A DNA stretch of 64,000 nt from Cyclobacteriaceae bacterium (GCA_023151255.1 JAKLJG010000001.1:92206-156205); one strand, 5' to 3'; shown: positions 47,059-57,328, numbered from the stretch's first letter. Program-made: numbers and translations. Notes: a model not told the origin generated them from the letters alone.

Positions 47059-48576
47059 ATGAAAAAGATTTCCATTCTCCTTATTGCAATCTTTTATTTA
47101 GGTTTTACAACGCTGGCACAGGATAAACCTGCCGAGAAGCCTGCCGATAAACCCGTGCCTGAGCCCCAGGTTTTCACCACAACTCAAACCGTAAAAATTA
47201 ATGGCGTGGTACATACGCTTAAAGCACGTGCGGGTACCATGCTGCTCAGGGATGAGAATAATGAGCCGATTGCGTTACATGGCTTTACAGCTTACTTTAA
47301 GGAAGATGGGCCATCCAAACGTCCAATCATCTTTGCTTACAATGGCGGTCCGGGTTCATCAAGCTATTGGCTACACATGGGCGTGATGGGTCCGAAGCGA
47401 ATCGTAGTAAACGATCCGGGCTATACAAAGGCGGCTCCGTACCAGTTGGTCAATAATGATTATTCAATTCTGGATATGGCTGATGTGGTGATGATGGACC
47501 CGGTTGGTACCGGCCTAAGCGTGCCGGTAGGCAAAGCCGAAGGAAAAGACTTCTGGGGTGTTGACCAGGATATCCGCGCTATCAGTTTGTTCATTATTCA
47601 GTTTTTGAAACAATACGACAGGCTTCAGTCACCAAAGTACATTTTGGGCGAGAGTTACGGCACGTTTCGTAATGCCGGTGTGATGAGTTACCTGCTTGAT
47701 CGTGGTTTTGCATTAAATGGTGTGGTGATGGTTTCGGCTGTGTTTGATCTCCGTACGCTAACCTTTCCGCCTAATGACGACATGCCCTATATCGTACATT
47801 TTCCCACCTATGCGGCTACGGCCTGGTATCATAACAAGCTGGTGAACAAGAATCCGAACCTGATGGCCTTTCTGGATGAGGTGAGAAAATTTACCGAAGA
47901 AGAATACATGCCGGCATTGTTTAAGGGCGATCGGCTTACCCAGGCGCAAAAAACACAACTTGCCGGACGATTAAATCAGTACACCGGTGTAAGTACGGAT
48001 TACTGGTTGAAAGCTGACTTTCGGGTGAAGGCCGGAGAATTCTTCAATGAGTTGATGCGGAATGAAGGTATGACGGTAGGCAGACTGGATTCACGATTTA
48101 TTGGAATTAACGAACGCCTCATAAATCAGAGCGGTACGACCGATCCACAAAGTGATGCCATCTCGCCCGCCTATACGGCCGGTTTTCTGGATTATTTCCA
48201 TCGTGAACTTGGCGTTGACAAAAAACTGAACTATAAAACATCGGCTTATGCCAGTCCTGGTTTTAAATGGGACTGGAACCATGTGGGCAATATGCAATGG
48301 AATACGCAAAGCGCAATTAATACCGGTATCGATATGGCTGATGCAATGAATAAAGATCCTAATGTGAAAGTTTTAATTATGAACGGCATTTATGATTTGG
48401 CAACCGTGTTTTATGGTGTTGAGCATTCCATTAATCACCTTGGCCTGCGGCCTGAAATCAAGAAGAATATCATTATGACCTATTATGAAGCCGGCCACAT
48501 GATGTACACCCACATGCCCTCGCTACAAAAATTCAAAAAGGATTTGGCAGAATTTATTAAGGAGACTTCGCAATGA
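47059..48576 (+). CDS. S10 family serine carboxypeptidase-like peptidase
   Basis: 505 residues. Signal peptide MKKISILLIAIFYLGFTTLAQ, then a Pro/Lys-rich linker (residues ~22-36). NGGPGSSSYW is the oxyanion region, GESYGTFR carries the nucleophile Ser, GIYDLAT the Asp and AGHMMY the His, the alpha/beta-hydrolase triad of family S10. It is presumably extracytoplasmic and takes up peptides for catabolism. Its stop lies four bases from the convergent serine dehydratase stop. Confidence 0.92.
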   Translation: MKKISILLIAIFYLGFTTLAQDKPAEKPADKPVPEPQVFTTTQTVKINGVVHTLKARAGTMLLRDENNEPIALHGFTAYFKEDGPSKRPIIFAYNGGPGSSSYWLHMGVMGPKRIVVNDPGYTKAAPYQLVNNDYSILDMADVVMMDPVGTGLSVPVGKAEGKDFWGVDQDIRAISLFIIQFLKQYDRLQSPKYILGESYGTFRNAGVMSYLLDRGFALNGVVMVSAVFDLRTLTFPPNDDMPYIVHFPTYAATAWYHNKLVNKNPNLMAFLDEVRKFTEEEYMPALFKGDRLTQAQKTQLAGRLNQYTGVSTDYWLKADFRVKAGEFFNELMRNEGMTVGRLDSRFIGINERLINQSGTTDPQSDAISPAYTAGFLDYFHRELGVDKKLNYKTSAYASPGFKWDWNHVGNMQWNTQSAINTGIDMADAMNKDPNVKVLIMNGIYDLATVFYGVEHSINHLGLRPEIKKNIIMTYYEAGHMMYTHMPSLQKFKKDLAEFIKETSQ

Positions 48577-48580
48577 AATT

Positions 48581-49486
48581 TTACTTCACCTCTTCATCCG
48601 GCAGCACCTCAATATCATGGATCAGCACCTTTTTAGCGATGGCCTGACCGGTTTTGGTGGCGGCCAGTCCGCCTAAGGCTGTTTCCTTGTAACGTGTTTC
48701 CATGCTGGCGCCTACTTCGCCCATGGCTTCAATCACTTCATCCACCGGGATGACACTGCTTACATCTGCAAGGCCAATCTGCGCTGAGCTGAAGGCAATT
48801 GCTGCCGCACTGGCGTTGCGCACGATGCAAGGCACTTCTACCAGTCCGGCTACCGGATCGCAAACCAGACCCAGCATGCACTGCACGGTAATAGCAACGG
48901 CATTAAAAATCTGGTCGGTGTTACCTCCCAAACAATACACAATCGAAGCCGCGCCCATGGCAGCGGCCGTTCCGGTTTCGGCCTGACACCCGCCCACGGC
49001 CCCGGCAATACTGGCCTTTTGTTCCATGATTAATGCAACGCCAGCAGCAAGCAGCATAGCATCAATGATCTTCCGGTCATCTACGTTATGAATTTCCTGC
49101 AGCGTAAAAAGCACACCCGGCATAATGCCGCTGGCACCTGCCGTTGGGGCGGCCACCACACGGCCCATGCAGGAGTTTACTTCTTTAGCGGCCAGTGCAC
49201 GTGAAATCAAATTCTGAAATTCTTTCGATAGAACCGGTAACGGGTAATTGTACACTTTCTTGGCCCCGTTGTTCACCATGCCCGAGCGCGATTTCATTTC
49301 TTCGGTGAGGCCGGTGTGTACGGCTTCTTTCATCACCACCCAGGCCTTCTCAAGCCCTTTAATAATCTCTTCATCGGTGCGGCCTCGCTGGGAGCGTTCA
49401 TATTCCATCACCACCTGTGGCAGCGTAAGCTTATTTTCGGTGGCATACTTTTTCCAGTTAGCAAATGAATCAAAAAGGAAGGCCAT
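48581..49486 (-). CDS. sdaAA: L-serine dehydratase, alpha subunit
   Basis: 301 residues. It contains only the catalytic alpha domain: SCMGRVVAAPTAGASGIMPGV and GLVCDPVAGLVEVPCIVRNASAA carry the conserved cysteines likely to bind the [4Fe-4S] cluster that dehydrates serine to pyruvate and ammonia. The regulatory beta subunit is not in the window, unlike the fused SdaA of many bacteria. ATG 49486 gives the correct N-terminus; an earlier ATG at 49669 runs back over the neighbouring gene. Confidence 0.9.
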   Translation of the reverse strand: MAFLFDSFANWKKYATENKLTLPQVVMEYERSQRGRTDEEIIKGLEKAWVVMKEAVHTGLTEEMKSRSGMVNNGAKKVYNYPLPVLSKEFQNLISRALAAKEVNSCMGRVVAAPTAGASGIMPGVLFTLQEIHNVDDRKIIDAMLLAAGVALIMEQKASIAGAVGGCQAETGTAAAMGAASIVYCLGGNTDQIFNAVAITVQCMLGLVCDPVAGLVEVPCIVRNASAAAIAFSSAQIGLADVSSVIPVDEVIEAMGEVGASMETRYKETALGGLAATKTGQAIAKKVLIHDIEVLPDEEVK

Positions 49487-49544
49487 GGTAATTGGCTGTT
49501 GGGTTTTAGTACTCGGGGTACTCTGTAAAGGTACGAAAGAAAAA

Positions 49545-50054
49545 TCAGTCGCAGGTGCTTTCGGTAATCTGGGTTCCGTTAGAAATCCAGCAGTCGTTAA
49601 ACACGGAGCAATAGCATATTTCGTATTCGAAATTTCGTTTGGTAAGTACTTCACGAATGCGATCGGCAACTGCCTTATCCGAAATTACAAATGCGTGCAT
49701 TTTTTCGCCTGCCGCAAGCACCCTACCTTGAATGGTACTGTATCCAAAATCCTGAAAAACAGAATCAGTGAGTAATTGAAACATTTCATCCAGGTTGCGT
49801 ACTTCCTTGCCATCCAGTTTGATGGTCACTTTTTTCACCAACGCTGGCCCGATTCCTTTATTCGATACTTCTACATAAAGGCCGTGATCTCCCCAGGATG
49901 GGAGCCACTCCACATGCGGCCACACGGCCACTTGTTGTTGTGTTTGCATGATGCGCGCCTGGTAGATGTACACAAACAAAGTGGCGGTGCTCACAAAAAT
50001 AGCTGCAAAGGCAACGGCTACTTCGGTTTTAACGATGGGGAATTTAAATTTCAT
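49545..50054 (-). CDS. Hypothetical single-pass membrane protein
   Basis: 169 residues. A helix near 14-34 (VAVAFAAIFVSTATLFVYIY) follows a short cytoplasmic end, then an extracytoplasmic domain with HVEWLPSWGDHGLYVEVSNKGIGPALVKKVTI, an immunoglobulin-like strand pattern. A cysteine pair occurs near the C-terminus (YEICYCSVFNDCW). I recognise no characterised family. ATG 50054 is taken because upstream codons overlap the TauE gene. Confidence 0.65.
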   Translation of the reverse strand: MKFKFPIVKTEVAVAFAAIFVSTATLFVYIYQARIMQTQQQVAVWPHVEWLPSWGDHGLYVEVSNKGIGPALVKKVTIKLDGKEVRNLDEMFQLLTDSVFQDFGYSTIQGRVLAAGEKMHAFVISDKAVADRIREVLTKRNFEYEICYCSVFNDCWISNGTQITESTCD

Positions 50055-50098
50055 AATGTGGGGTCCTTCATGCAAACATATTTGAAAAGACAGAACTT

Positions 50099-50914
50099 TC
50101 AATTCTCCAGCCACACCAGTTCGGCAATTTTCTGAATGGCTACGCTGCTGATCACCACCAGAAAAAGAAGGGTAACGGTACGTGCCGGTATTTTATGGCT
50201 GAGCACAACCCCGATGGGTGAGCCGATGAGTACGCCAATGGAAATCGGTAAACTCATTGGGAAAACAATCAGGCCAAAACTGCCTGGGATGGGATAGCGG
50301 GGTTCTAAAAACAGGTTGTTCACAGAAAGCCACAAAGCGATGGCGAAGATGGTGCCGAAGGAAATAGACTTGGCCTTCATGATGTCAACCTTTTGCCAGA
50401 GGTTAAGCAGCGGAATAACCAGTGTTCCTCCGCCTAATCCGGTTAACGCTGCGGCTGAGCCTGCTGCTCCTCCGGTTAGCAATAATTTTGTTTTCGTAAT
50501 GTGTTCATCCTGCGGGTTGGAAAGTTTTAGTTTTTTAAACGTCTGGATGATGATGATGAACATGAAGAGAACAACTACCGAATTGAAAAAGGTGCGTGAG
50601 TAAAAACTGCTCTTGGCGATAGTCTCAAAAACAACAAACGATGCAACCACAGCTCCCAGGGCTGTCCACTTGGTTTCATTCAGATAAAATGATTTTCTGC
50701 GAATGGTGGTAGCCATGTTGGCCAGCGATGACACCATGGTGGCAAAAATGGCATTGGCGATGGTTACGGTTACGTAATATTGTTCCGGCACCCCAAACCG
50801 GCTAAGCACCAACGGAATAACGGCCAGCATCATAAACCCGGTGCCGATGCCCGTAAGTCCGGCAATTAAACCTCCGGTAAACCCGGCTGCTGCCAACACT
50901 AAATTTTCGATCAT
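50099..50914 (-). CDS. Sulfite exporter TauE/SafE family protein
   Basis: 271 residues, about eight helices, built from two repeated halves: GFTGGLIAGLTGIGTGFMMLAVIPLV and GGAAGSAAALTGLGGGTLVIPLL carry the paired glycine-rich motifs of the TauE/SafE family (anion or sulfonate export, not assigned). ATG 50914 is preferred because the longer frame would cover the divergent gene's region. It is divergent from the DUF3299-like gene with 43 bases between starts. Confidence 0.85.
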   Translation of the reverse strand: MIENLVLAAAGFTGGLIAGLTGIGTGFMMLAVIPLVLSRFGVPEQYYVTVTIANAIFATMVSSLANMATTIRRKSFYLNETKWTALGAVVASFVVFETIAKSSFYSRTFFNSVVVLFMFIIIIQTFKKLKLSNPQDEHITKTKLLLTGGAAGSAAALTGLGGGTLVIPLLNLWQKVDIMKAKSISFGTIFAIALWLSVNNLFLEPRYPIPGSFGLIVFPMSLPISIGVLIGSPIGVVLSHKIPARTVTLLFLVVISSVAIQKIAELVWLEN

Positions 50915-50957
50915 TAATAAGGATAAAGAAATTATCTTACCGCAAGGTAATGACTCC

Positions 50958-51386
50958 ATGAGAAAGTTAGTATTCATCGGTTTGGTGTTTACGGGGGCTG
51001 TTCAGGCGCAGGAAATTAATGTGTGGCAGGTGCTGGCCGAAGTAGGATACGAAAGTAAACCAAGCCCGGAAACGGGTTTTGAAATTGACTCACCAAAATT
51101 CAGCAAACGACTGATGAGTTATAACGGCAAGGTAGTTCGGGTTAAAGGCTATTTAATACCGATGGCCGAATTAGGAGGAAGGAATGAATACATGCTTTCA
51201 TCTTTGCCGTTTAATCAGTGTTATTTTTGTGGTGGTGCCGGGCCTGAAACCGTTGTGGAATTGCAAACGAAACAAACCATAAAATTTGTAACCCGGCAAA
51301 TTACGATTGAAGGCGTTTTGTTTTTGAATGATTTCGATCCGGACCATCACATGTACATTATTAAAAATGCAAAGGTTATTGATTGA
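50958..51386 (+). CDS. Secreted OB-fold-like protein with CxxC motif (DUF3299-like)
   Basis: 142 residues. Signal peptide MRKLVFIGLVFTGAVQAQ. The middle has FSKRLMSYNGKVVRVKGYLIPM, an OB-fold-like strand set similar to DUF3299, and the cysteine pair in FNQCYFCGGAGPETVVEL. It could bind metal or a cofactor, but no function is known. The TauE-family gene is divergent, and the M28 peptidase follows after 19 bases. Confidence 0.6.
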   Translation: MRKLVFIGLVFTGAVQAQEINVWQVLAEVGYESKPSPETGFEIDSPKFSKRLMSYNGKVVRVKGYLIPMAELGGRNEYMLSSLPFNQCYFCGGAGPETVVELQTKQTIKFVTRQITIEGVLFLNDFDPDHHMYIIKNAKVID

Positions 51387-51405
51387 GTTTAAACTAATTA
51401 TTTCC

Positions 51406-52785
51406 ATGAGATTTCGCAGTACCTTGTTTTTACTTGTAGTTGCACCGATTTGGATTTTCGGACAGCCTGCCGATGAAGCATTCATCCGGAAAATTTTTGA
51501 TGAAGCGTTGGCGCGTGGAAAATCTTATGAGATGCTCGATTACCTGTGCAATACCATTGGGCCACGACTGAGCGGATCACCGGGTGCGGCAGCTTCGGTG
51601 GAATGGACGCGCCATATCATGCAGCGATATGGGTTTGATTCGGTGTGGCTGCAGCCGGTAATGGTGCCGCACTGGGTGCGGGGTAAAAAAGAAATCGGTC
51701 GAATAGTAAACTCCAGAAAATTAGGCGTGCAGGACGTAAACGTTTGTGCGCTGGGTAACTCCATTGGCACTGGCCCTGGTGGCGTACTGGCCAATGTGGT
51801 GGAAGTGAAGAGTTGGGATGAGCTCAAAGCATTGGGTGAAAAAAATGCGCTTCGGGGGAAAATCGTTTTCTACAACCGCCCGATGGATCCGAAACTGCTG
51901 CAAATGTTTTCATCTTATGGCGGGGCGGTTGACCAGCGGGCTAGCGGGGCGTCCGAAGCTGCCAAGTACGGAGCCGTTGGCGCGATTGTTCGTTCGATGG
52001 GGGTGAACCTGGAGGATTACCCGCATACCGGTTCGTTGCGGTATGCGTTGAACGTTCCAAAAATTCCGGCCATTGCCATCGCCACGCGCCATGCCGAGTT
52101 GCTTAGCGAATTATTGAGGGATGATAAGGATCTGAAGTTTTATATGGAAACCCATTGTGAGCAATTGCCTGATGCGCCTTCTTTTAATGTGATTGGTGAA
52201 TTAAAAGGTTCTCAATATCCGGATGAAATTATTGTGGTTGGCGGGCACCTGGATAGCTGGGATTTAGGGCAAGGTGCGCACGATGACGGTACCGGCTGTG
52301 TACAGTCAATTGAAGTGTTGAGGATTTTCACAGCGATGGGTTATAAACCCAAACGCACCATTCGTGCGGTAATGTTTATGAATGAAGAAAATGGTTTGCG
52401 GGGTGGTGTTGAATATGCAAAACAGGCAGAACTGAAAAAGGAAAGACACATTGCAGCCATGGAATCCGATAGGGGTGGGTTCACACCGCGGGGATTCACC
52501 ATGCCGGTTGATCCGAAAGCAAAAGAAAAAATCATAAGTTGGAAGCCCTTGCTCGAACCTTATGGATTGACGGATTTTAACCAGGAGGGAGGCGGTGCTG
52601 ACATCAGTCCACTGGCGCCACAGGGCGTGCCACTGATGGGTTTCCTGCCTGACTCACAGCGGTACTTCAATTACCATCACACCCCGGAAGATACCTTTGA
52701 CAAAGTCGATAAACGGGAGTTAGAACTGGGTGCTGCTTCGATGGCCGCTTTGATTTACCTGATTGACCAATACGGGTTAAAATGA
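51406..52785 (+). CDS. Secreted M28 family metallopeptidase
   Basis: 459 residues. Signal peptide MRFRSTLFLLVVAPIWIFG. A PA-type insert (about 110-200) precedes the M28 catalytic core: VVGGHLDSWDLGQGAHDDGTG (His and bridging Asp), FMNEENGLRGG (Glu pair), MESDRGGF (Asp) and YHHTPEDTFDKVD (His) are the two-zinc ligands and catalytic residues. It resembles plasma glutamate carboxypeptidase (carboxypeptidase Q). The ATG at 51406 opens straight into the signal; a longer frame from 51328 overlaps the previous gene. Confidence 0.92.
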   Translation: MRFRSTLFLLVVAPIWIFGQPADEAFIRKIFDEALARGKSYEMLDYLCNTIGPRLSGSPGAAASVEWTRHIMQRYGFDSVWLQPVMVPHWVRGKKEIGRIVNSRKLGVQDVNVCALGNSIGTGPGGVLANVVEVKSWDELKALGEKNALRGKIVFYNRPMDPKLLQMFSSYGGAVDQRASGASEAAKYGAVGAIVRSMGVNLEDYPHTGSLRYALNVPKIPAIAIATRHAELLSELLRDDKDLKFYMETHCEQLPDAPSFNVIGELKGSQYPDEIIVVGGHLDSWDLGQGAHDDGTGCVQSIEVLRIFTAMGYKPKRTIRAVMFMNEENGLRGGVEYAKQAELKKERHIAAMESDRGGFTPRGFTMPVDPKAKEKIISWKPLLEPYGLTDFNQEGGGADISPLAPQGVPLMGFLPDSQRYFNYHHTPEDTFDKVDKRELELGAASMAALIYLIDQYGLK

Positions 52786-52833
52786 GGTTACTAAATCAGG
52801 CAGTTTTGCATAAAAGCCAAATATTTTTGGAGG

Positions 52834-53001
52834 ATGGAGAACCGCAGAAATACAGAAGAACCACGCAAGCGGGGCTATGTGCTTGAACGCATGAAGCAGA
52901 TCACCTCTTCATCGGAGCGTGCCGTGAAGTGGTTGCTATATGTATGGCTTGCGGCCATTTTTATAACCCTGCTGGGCGTACTCTGGTATTTATTTCAGTA
53001 A
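52834..53001 (+). CDS. 55-residue single-pass membrane protein
   Basis: A polar, Arg/Glu-rich N-terminal half (MENRRNTEEPRKRGYVLERM) leads into a hydrophobic helix of about 20 residues ending WYLFQ. Unusually for this phylum a strong GGAGG purine run immediately precedes the ATG. The stop codon touches the last base of the convergent gcvP gene. No family recognised; probable small inner-membrane protein. Confidence 0.6.
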   Translation: MENRRNTEEPRKRGYVLERMKQITSSSERAVKWLLYVWLAAIFITLLGVLWYLFQ

Positions 53002-55875
53002 TCAAGCCGGCACCGATTCTTTTTTTTCTTCAAAGGCCTCCATCGGCAAGCAACTGCATACCAGGTTTCGGTCGCCATAAGCATTATCAATCCGGCTTAC
53101 GCTAGGCCAGAATTTGGCTTCGCGGACAAACGGTAACGGATAGGCGGCTTTTTGCCGTGAGTAGGGTCTGTTCCAAGCATCGGCAGTTACCACCAAAGCC
53201 GTGTGTGGAGCATGTTTCAATACATTGTTTTCTTTGTCGGCTTGGCCTTCTTCCACTTCGCGGATTTCACTGCGTATTTGAATTAAAGCATCACAGAACC
53301 GATCAAGTTCTTCTTTGGTTTCGCTTTCGGTGGGTTCAATCATCAATGTGCCTGCTACCGGAAAGGAAACCGTGGGGGCATGGAAACCATAATCCATTAG
53401 TCGTTTGGCAATGTCTTCTACTTCAATTCCGGCTTTCTTAAAGTCGCGGCAGTCAACAATCATTTCGTGCGCACAACGACCGTGGGTTCCTGTGTAGAGA
53501 ATTTTGTAGTAACTGCTGAGCCTATCTTTAATATAGTTTGCATTTAGTATAGCCAGTTTAGTAGCGTTGGTTAACCCTTCGCTACCCATCATGGCAATGT
53601 AGGCGTATGAAATGGTGAGGATGCTCGCACTGCCCCAAGGTGCTGCCGACACGGCCGTGATGGCTTGTTCGCCACCGGTTTTCACTACCGGGTTGCCGGG
53701 AAGATAGGGTTTAAGTTTATCATTCACGCAGATCGGCCCCATACCGGGGCCACCGCCACCGTGTGGAATACAGAATGTTTTATGTAAGTTCAGGTGGCAG
53801 ACATCGGCTCCAATGTTAGCGGGCGAAGTTAGCCCCACTTGTGCATTCATGTTGGCGCCATCCATATACACCAGGCCTCCGTGTTGGTGTATTGTTTCAC
53901 ATATCTCCGTAATCGCCTCTTCAAACACACCATGGGTAGACGGGTAGGTTACCATCAGGCAGGCCAGGTTGCTTTTGTATTGTTCGGCTTTTGCCTTCAG
54001 GTCGGCAACATCAATTTTACCTTCTTCATCCGATTTTACAATGACCACCTGCATGCCGGCCATTACGGCACTGGCCGGGTTAGTGCCGTGGGCAGAAGCC
54101 GGAATGAGTGCAATATTGCGATGCCCTTCATTGCGTTTTTGATGATAAGCCCGTATAACCATCAGTCCGGCATACTCACCCTGGGCACCGCTGTTGGGCT
54201 GCAGTGAAACACCGGTGAAGCCGGTAATTTCGGCAAGCCATTCTTCCAGGTCGCTGATGAGTTGCTGATAGCCTTTCGTTTGACTGGCCGGAGCAAAGGG
54301 ATGGATGTTGCCAAACTCAGGCCAGGTTACCGGAATCATTTCAGTAGTGGCGTTCAGCTTCATGGTGCAGGAACCGAGCGAGATCATCGAGTGCACCATA
54401 GAAAGATCTTTGTTCTCCAGTTTCTTAATGTAGCGCAGCATTTCGTGCTCGGCATGGTACGAGTTGAAGACCGGATGAGTTAAGAAAAGTGAAGTGCGGA
54501 GCAGTGATGGGGGGATGCCCTCACCTTCTCTCACTTGTGAAAGGGGAGATGGAACACCAAAAATTTCAAGCAGTTGGTTAACATCCTCAACAGTTGTTGT
54601 TTCGTCAAGGGAAATGCCGATGTGGTTATCATCAAAATACCGCAGGTTAATTTCGCGCTTCTCAGCCTCCTGGCGGATGACCTCTTTGTTTTTTACTTCA
54701 ACTTTTAACGTATCGAAGTAGTGATTATTTACCTGCTTTAATCCGGCTGCTTTCAACCCTGCATTAAGTTTGTTGGTTAAGGCGTGCACACGGCCGGCAA
54801 TTTTTTTCAGGCCGTCCGGGCCGTGATAAACGGCATACATGCCGGCCATAACGGCCAGTAGTACCTGTGCCGTGCAGATGTTGGACGTGGCTTTCTCTCT
54901 GCGGATGTGTTGTTCGCGCGTTTGCAATGCCATTCGGTAGCCGGGTTTACCCTGCGCATCTACTGATGCGCCTATGATGCGTCCCGGCATCTGGCGTTTA
55001 AACTCATCCTTGGTGGCGAAGTAAGCAGCATGCGGGCCGCCAAAACCCATAGGTACGCCAAACCGTTGGCTTGAGCCGACAACAACATCGGCTCCCATTT
55101 CACCTGGCGATTTCAATAAAGTAAGTGCCAGTAAGTCGGCTGCTACAGCTACAAATACATCGTGTTCATGGGCGGCCTGGATGAAGGCCGTGTGGTCGGT
55201 AATAGCACCGTTGCTGTCGGGGTATTGAATAAGTACGGCAAACAAATCGGGATTGCTAACATCCAGTTTAGTTACATCATCGATCACCAGGTTAATACCG
55301 AGTGGGGCCGAGCGTGTTCTCAGTACATCAATAGTTTGCGGAAAGGTGTTCTTATCTACAAAAAATGTTGAGGCATTTTTCTTAGATGTCTTTACTGATG
55401 CATGGAGCAAATGCATGGCTTCGGCTGCTGCCGTTCCTTCGTCAAGCAATGACGCGTTGGCGATTTCCATACCGGTTAAATCAATTACCATGGTCTGGTA
55501 ATTGATTAGCGCTTCGAGGCGGCCTTGGGCGATCTCGGCCTGGTACGGGGTGTAAGCCGTGTACCACCCGGGATTCTCCAAAATATTTCTCAGGATAACA
55601 TTGGGTGTGTGAGTATTGTAATACCCCATGCCGATGTAGGATTTAAACACCTTGTTTTGTGAAGCCAATTGTTTGAAATCCTTGAGGAACTGTGCTTCGG
55701 ATTTTGCTGCGGGGAGATTTAAATTTTTCTTCAGCCGGATGGATGCCGGCACGGTTTGATCAATCAGTTCGTCAATGGTTGATGCGTTTATAACCTTGAG
55801 CATCTGGTCAATCTGCTGTGCATCGGGGCCGTTGTGGCGCGATTCAAATTTTTCGGTGTAGCTGGCGAAGTTCAT
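53002..55875 (-). CDS. gcvP: Glycine dehydrogenase (decarboxylating), P protein
   Basis: 957 residues, the homodimer-type fused P protein of the glycine cleavage system, decarboxylating glycine and transferring aminomethyl to lipoyl-GcvH. The N-terminal half begins [16 protein letters not shown] and includes the [19 protein letters not shown] segment; the C-terminal half has the PLP lysine in [20 protein letters not shown] near 700. Residues 442-453 ([12 protein letters not shown]), just before IPPSLLRTS, are encoded by a REP-like element and are absent from GcvP as I remember it. gcvT is not in the window. Confidence 0.95.
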   Translation of the reverse strand: MNFASYTEKFESRHNGPDAQQIDQMLKVINASTIDELIDQTVPASIRLKKNLNLPAAKSEAQFLKDFKQLASQNKVFKSYIGMGYYNTHTPNVILRNILENPGWYTAYTPYQAEIAQGRLEALINYQTMVIDLTGMEIANASLLDEGTAAAEAMHLLHASVKTSKKNASTFFVDKNTFPQTIDVLRTRSAPLGINLVIDDVTKLDVSNPDLFAVLIQYPDSNGAITDHTAFIQAAHEHDVFVAVAADLLALTLLKSPGEMGADVVVGSSQRFGVPMGFGGPHAAYFATKDEFKRQMPGRIIGASVDAQGKPGYRMALQTREQHIRREKATSNICTAQVLLAVMAGMYAVYHGPDGLKKIAGRVHALTNKLNAGLKAAGLKQVNNHYFDTLKVEVKNKEVIRQEAEKREINLRYFDDNHIGISLDETTTVEDVNQLLEIFGVPSPLSQVREGEGIPPSLLRTSLFLTHPVFNSYHAEHEMLRYIKKLENKDLSMVHSMISLGSCTMKLNATTEMIPVTWPEFGNIHPFAPASQTKGYQQLISDLEEWLAEITGFTGVSLQPNSGAQGEYAGLMVIRAYHQKRNEGHRNIALIPASAHGTNPASAVMAGMQVVIVKSDEEGKIDVADLKAKAEQYKSNLACLMVTYPSTHGVFEEAITEICETIHQHGGLVYMDGANMNAQVGLTSPANIGADVCHLNLHKTFCIPHGGGGPGMGPICVNDKLKPYLPGNPVVKTGGEQAITAVSAAPWGSASILTISYAYIAMMGSEGLTNATKLAILNANYIKDRLSSYYKILYTGTHGRCAHEMIVDCRDFKKAGIEVEDIAKRLMDYGFHAPTVSFPVAGTLMIEPTESETKEELDRFCDALIQIRSEIREVEEGQADKENNVLKHAPHTALVVTADAWNRPYSRQKAAYPLPFVREAKFWPSVSRIDNAYGDRNLVCSCLPMEAFEEKKESVPA
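54517..54552 (-). repeat. REP-like element embedded in gcvP
   Basis: On the plus strand the bases run from a GCCCTCACC block to a GGGGAGATGG block and align with the intergenic copy at 3509-3546. The 36-base unit adds 12 codons in frame to gcvP, so the reading frame is kept. Confidence 0.5.
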
Positions 55876-55919
55876 GATGTATTAACAGTATGAGTGAAAA
55901 TCGGTTTTGAAAAGTGCCA

Positions 55920-55927
55920 CAAATGTA
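55920..55927 (-). promoter_or_regulatory. gcvP promoter -7 box
   Basis: TACATTTG on the minus strand, a full TAnnTTTG match, with a T-rich stretch and a TTTG 14 bases further upstream. The leader would be about 38 bases. Confidence 0.5.
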
Positions 55928-56008
55928 GCGGTGAGGAATGGCAAATAAAAAAGCCTTTTGCATGAAGAAAGTCAGTTTTTAAGCCTCAACCCCTTGGCTG
56001 TGGGGAGT

Positions 56009-56890
56009 TCAAGCAATAGGTACATTCACATGCCGTTCGGCATGGTAGCTGGAGCGCACCAGCGGGCCGGCTTCAACGTATTTCAGGCCGCGCTTCAATC
56101 CTTCTTCCTTGTACATTTCAAAAGTATCAGGATGGATGTATTCCGCCACTTCCAAATGCAGTTTAGTGGGTTGCAGGTATTGGCCGAGGGTTAAAATCAA
56201 CAAACCGTGTTCAACAAGGTCATCCATGGCTTTGAATACTTCTTCTTTGGTTTCGCCCACGCCCAACATAATGCCCGATTTGGTGCGCTTGCCGGCTTCG
56301 CGTATGCGTTTGATTTGCTCCAGGCTTCGTTCATATTTAGCTTGCGGCCGCACCATCCGGTAGAGGCGTTCCACTGTTTCCATGTTGTGGCTTACCACTT
56401 CCTGGCCGCCTTCAATCATCCGGTAAAGGGCTTCCCAGTTTCCCTTTGTATCGGGTATAAGTGTTTCAATAGTTGTTTTCGGGCTGAGTTCTTTTGTTTG
56501 TACAACCGTTTGGTACCAGATTTCCGCGCCCCGGTCTTTCAGTTCATCGCGGTTAACCGAAGTAATAACAGCATGCTTAACCCCCATGGTTTTGATGGCT
56601 TCGGCAACCCTGCGTGGTTCTTCCGTATCATACTCGGTTGGACGGCCGGTGGCCACTGCGCAAAACGTACAGCTGCGCGTGCAGATGTTGCCAAGGATCA
56701 TGAATGTAGCTGTGCCGGCCCCCCAGCATTCGCCCATGTTAGGGCAGTTGCCGCTTTCACAGATGGTGTGCAGTTTATGTTCATCCACCAGCCTGCGCAC
56801 TTTGGCATATTCCGGGCCCACGGGCAATTTAACCCGAAGCCAGTTGGGCTTTCGGCTGGCCCGGGGCGCAATGGTGGGTAATTCAATCAT
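56009..56890 (-). CDS. lipA: Lipoyl synthase
   Basis: 293-residue radical SAM enzyme inserting two sulfurs into octanoyl groups on lipoyl domains. The auxiliary cluster is C44, C49 and C55 ([12 protein letters not shown]), and the radical SAM cluster C70, C74 and C77 (CTRSCTFC). The C-terminal RSSY segment supplies the conserved Ser ligand of the auxiliary cluster. gcvH lies 36 bases upstream, so it is probably cotranscribed with its main substrate protein; the tandem lipoyl domains of SucB are another target in this window. Confidence 0.95.
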   Translation of the reverse strand: MIELPTIAPRASRKPNWLRVKLPVGPEYAKVRRLVDEHKLHTICESGNCPNMGECWGAGTATFMILGNICTRSCTFCAVATGRPTEYDTEEPRRVAEAIKTMGVKHAVITSVNRDELKDRGAEIWYQTVVQTKELSPKTTIETLIPDTKGNWEALYRMIEGGQEVVSHNMETVERLYRMVRPQAKYERSLEQIKRIREAGKRTKSGIMLGVGETKEEVFKAMDDLVEHGLLILTLGQYLQPTKLHLEVAEYIHPDTFEMYKEEGLKRGLKYVEAGPLVRSSYHAERHVNVPIA

Positions 56891-56926
56891 CTTTAGGTTG
56901 CGTTAGCAGCACAGATTATAAACAAC

Positions 56927-57307
56927 TTACTTACCAATAAGTTCTTTGTATTGGTTGGCTGAAAGCAATGCGGCAACATCGCCAGGGTTTTTCACTTCTA
57001 CTTTTATCATCCAGCCTTCGCCATACGGGTCAGAATTTACTTTTTCGGGGCTGGCTTCCAAAGCCGGATTTACTTCGAGTACTTTGCCGCTTACGGGCAT
57101 GTATAAATCCGAAACAGTTTTTACGGCTTCTACGGTGCCAAAAACATCATGTTGGTTTACATCCTGGCCAACGGTAGTAATGTCTACATAAACAATATCG
57201 CCCAGTTCGCCTTGGGCAAAATCGGTAATGCCTACGGTGGCCGTTGTGCCTTCAAGTTTTATCCATTCGTGGTCTTTGGTGTACTTTAGTTCGGAAGGAA
57301 TGTTCAT
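56927..57307 (-). CDS. gcvH: Glycine cleavage system H protein
   Basis: 126 residues. The lipoyl-bearing lysine is K63 in [18 protein letters not shown]. It carries the aminomethyl intermediate between GcvP, GcvT and Lpd. It has its own TAnnTTTG box, and lipA follows after 36 bases. It sits directly after the sprA gene, an order I recall from other Bacteroidota. Confidence 0.95.
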   Translation of the reverse strand: MNIPSELKYTKDHEWIKLEGTTATVGITDFAQGELGDIVYVDITTVGQDVNQHDVFGTVEAVKTVSDLYMPVSGKVLEVNPALEASPEKVNSDPYGEGWMIKVEVKNPGDVAALLSANQYKELIGK

Positions 57308-57328
57308 ATGCGTTGCAAGTTAAAGCCT

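Noticed and set aside
55928-56008. Possible terminator after lipA
   Set aside because: Only a weak CCCC/GGGG pairing near 55990 and no T-tract follow the stop; not enough to call.
53002-57307. Glycine riboswitch for the gcv genes
   Set aside because: No tandem aptamer-like structure fits in the short leaders of gcvP (about 45 bases) or gcvH (about 20).
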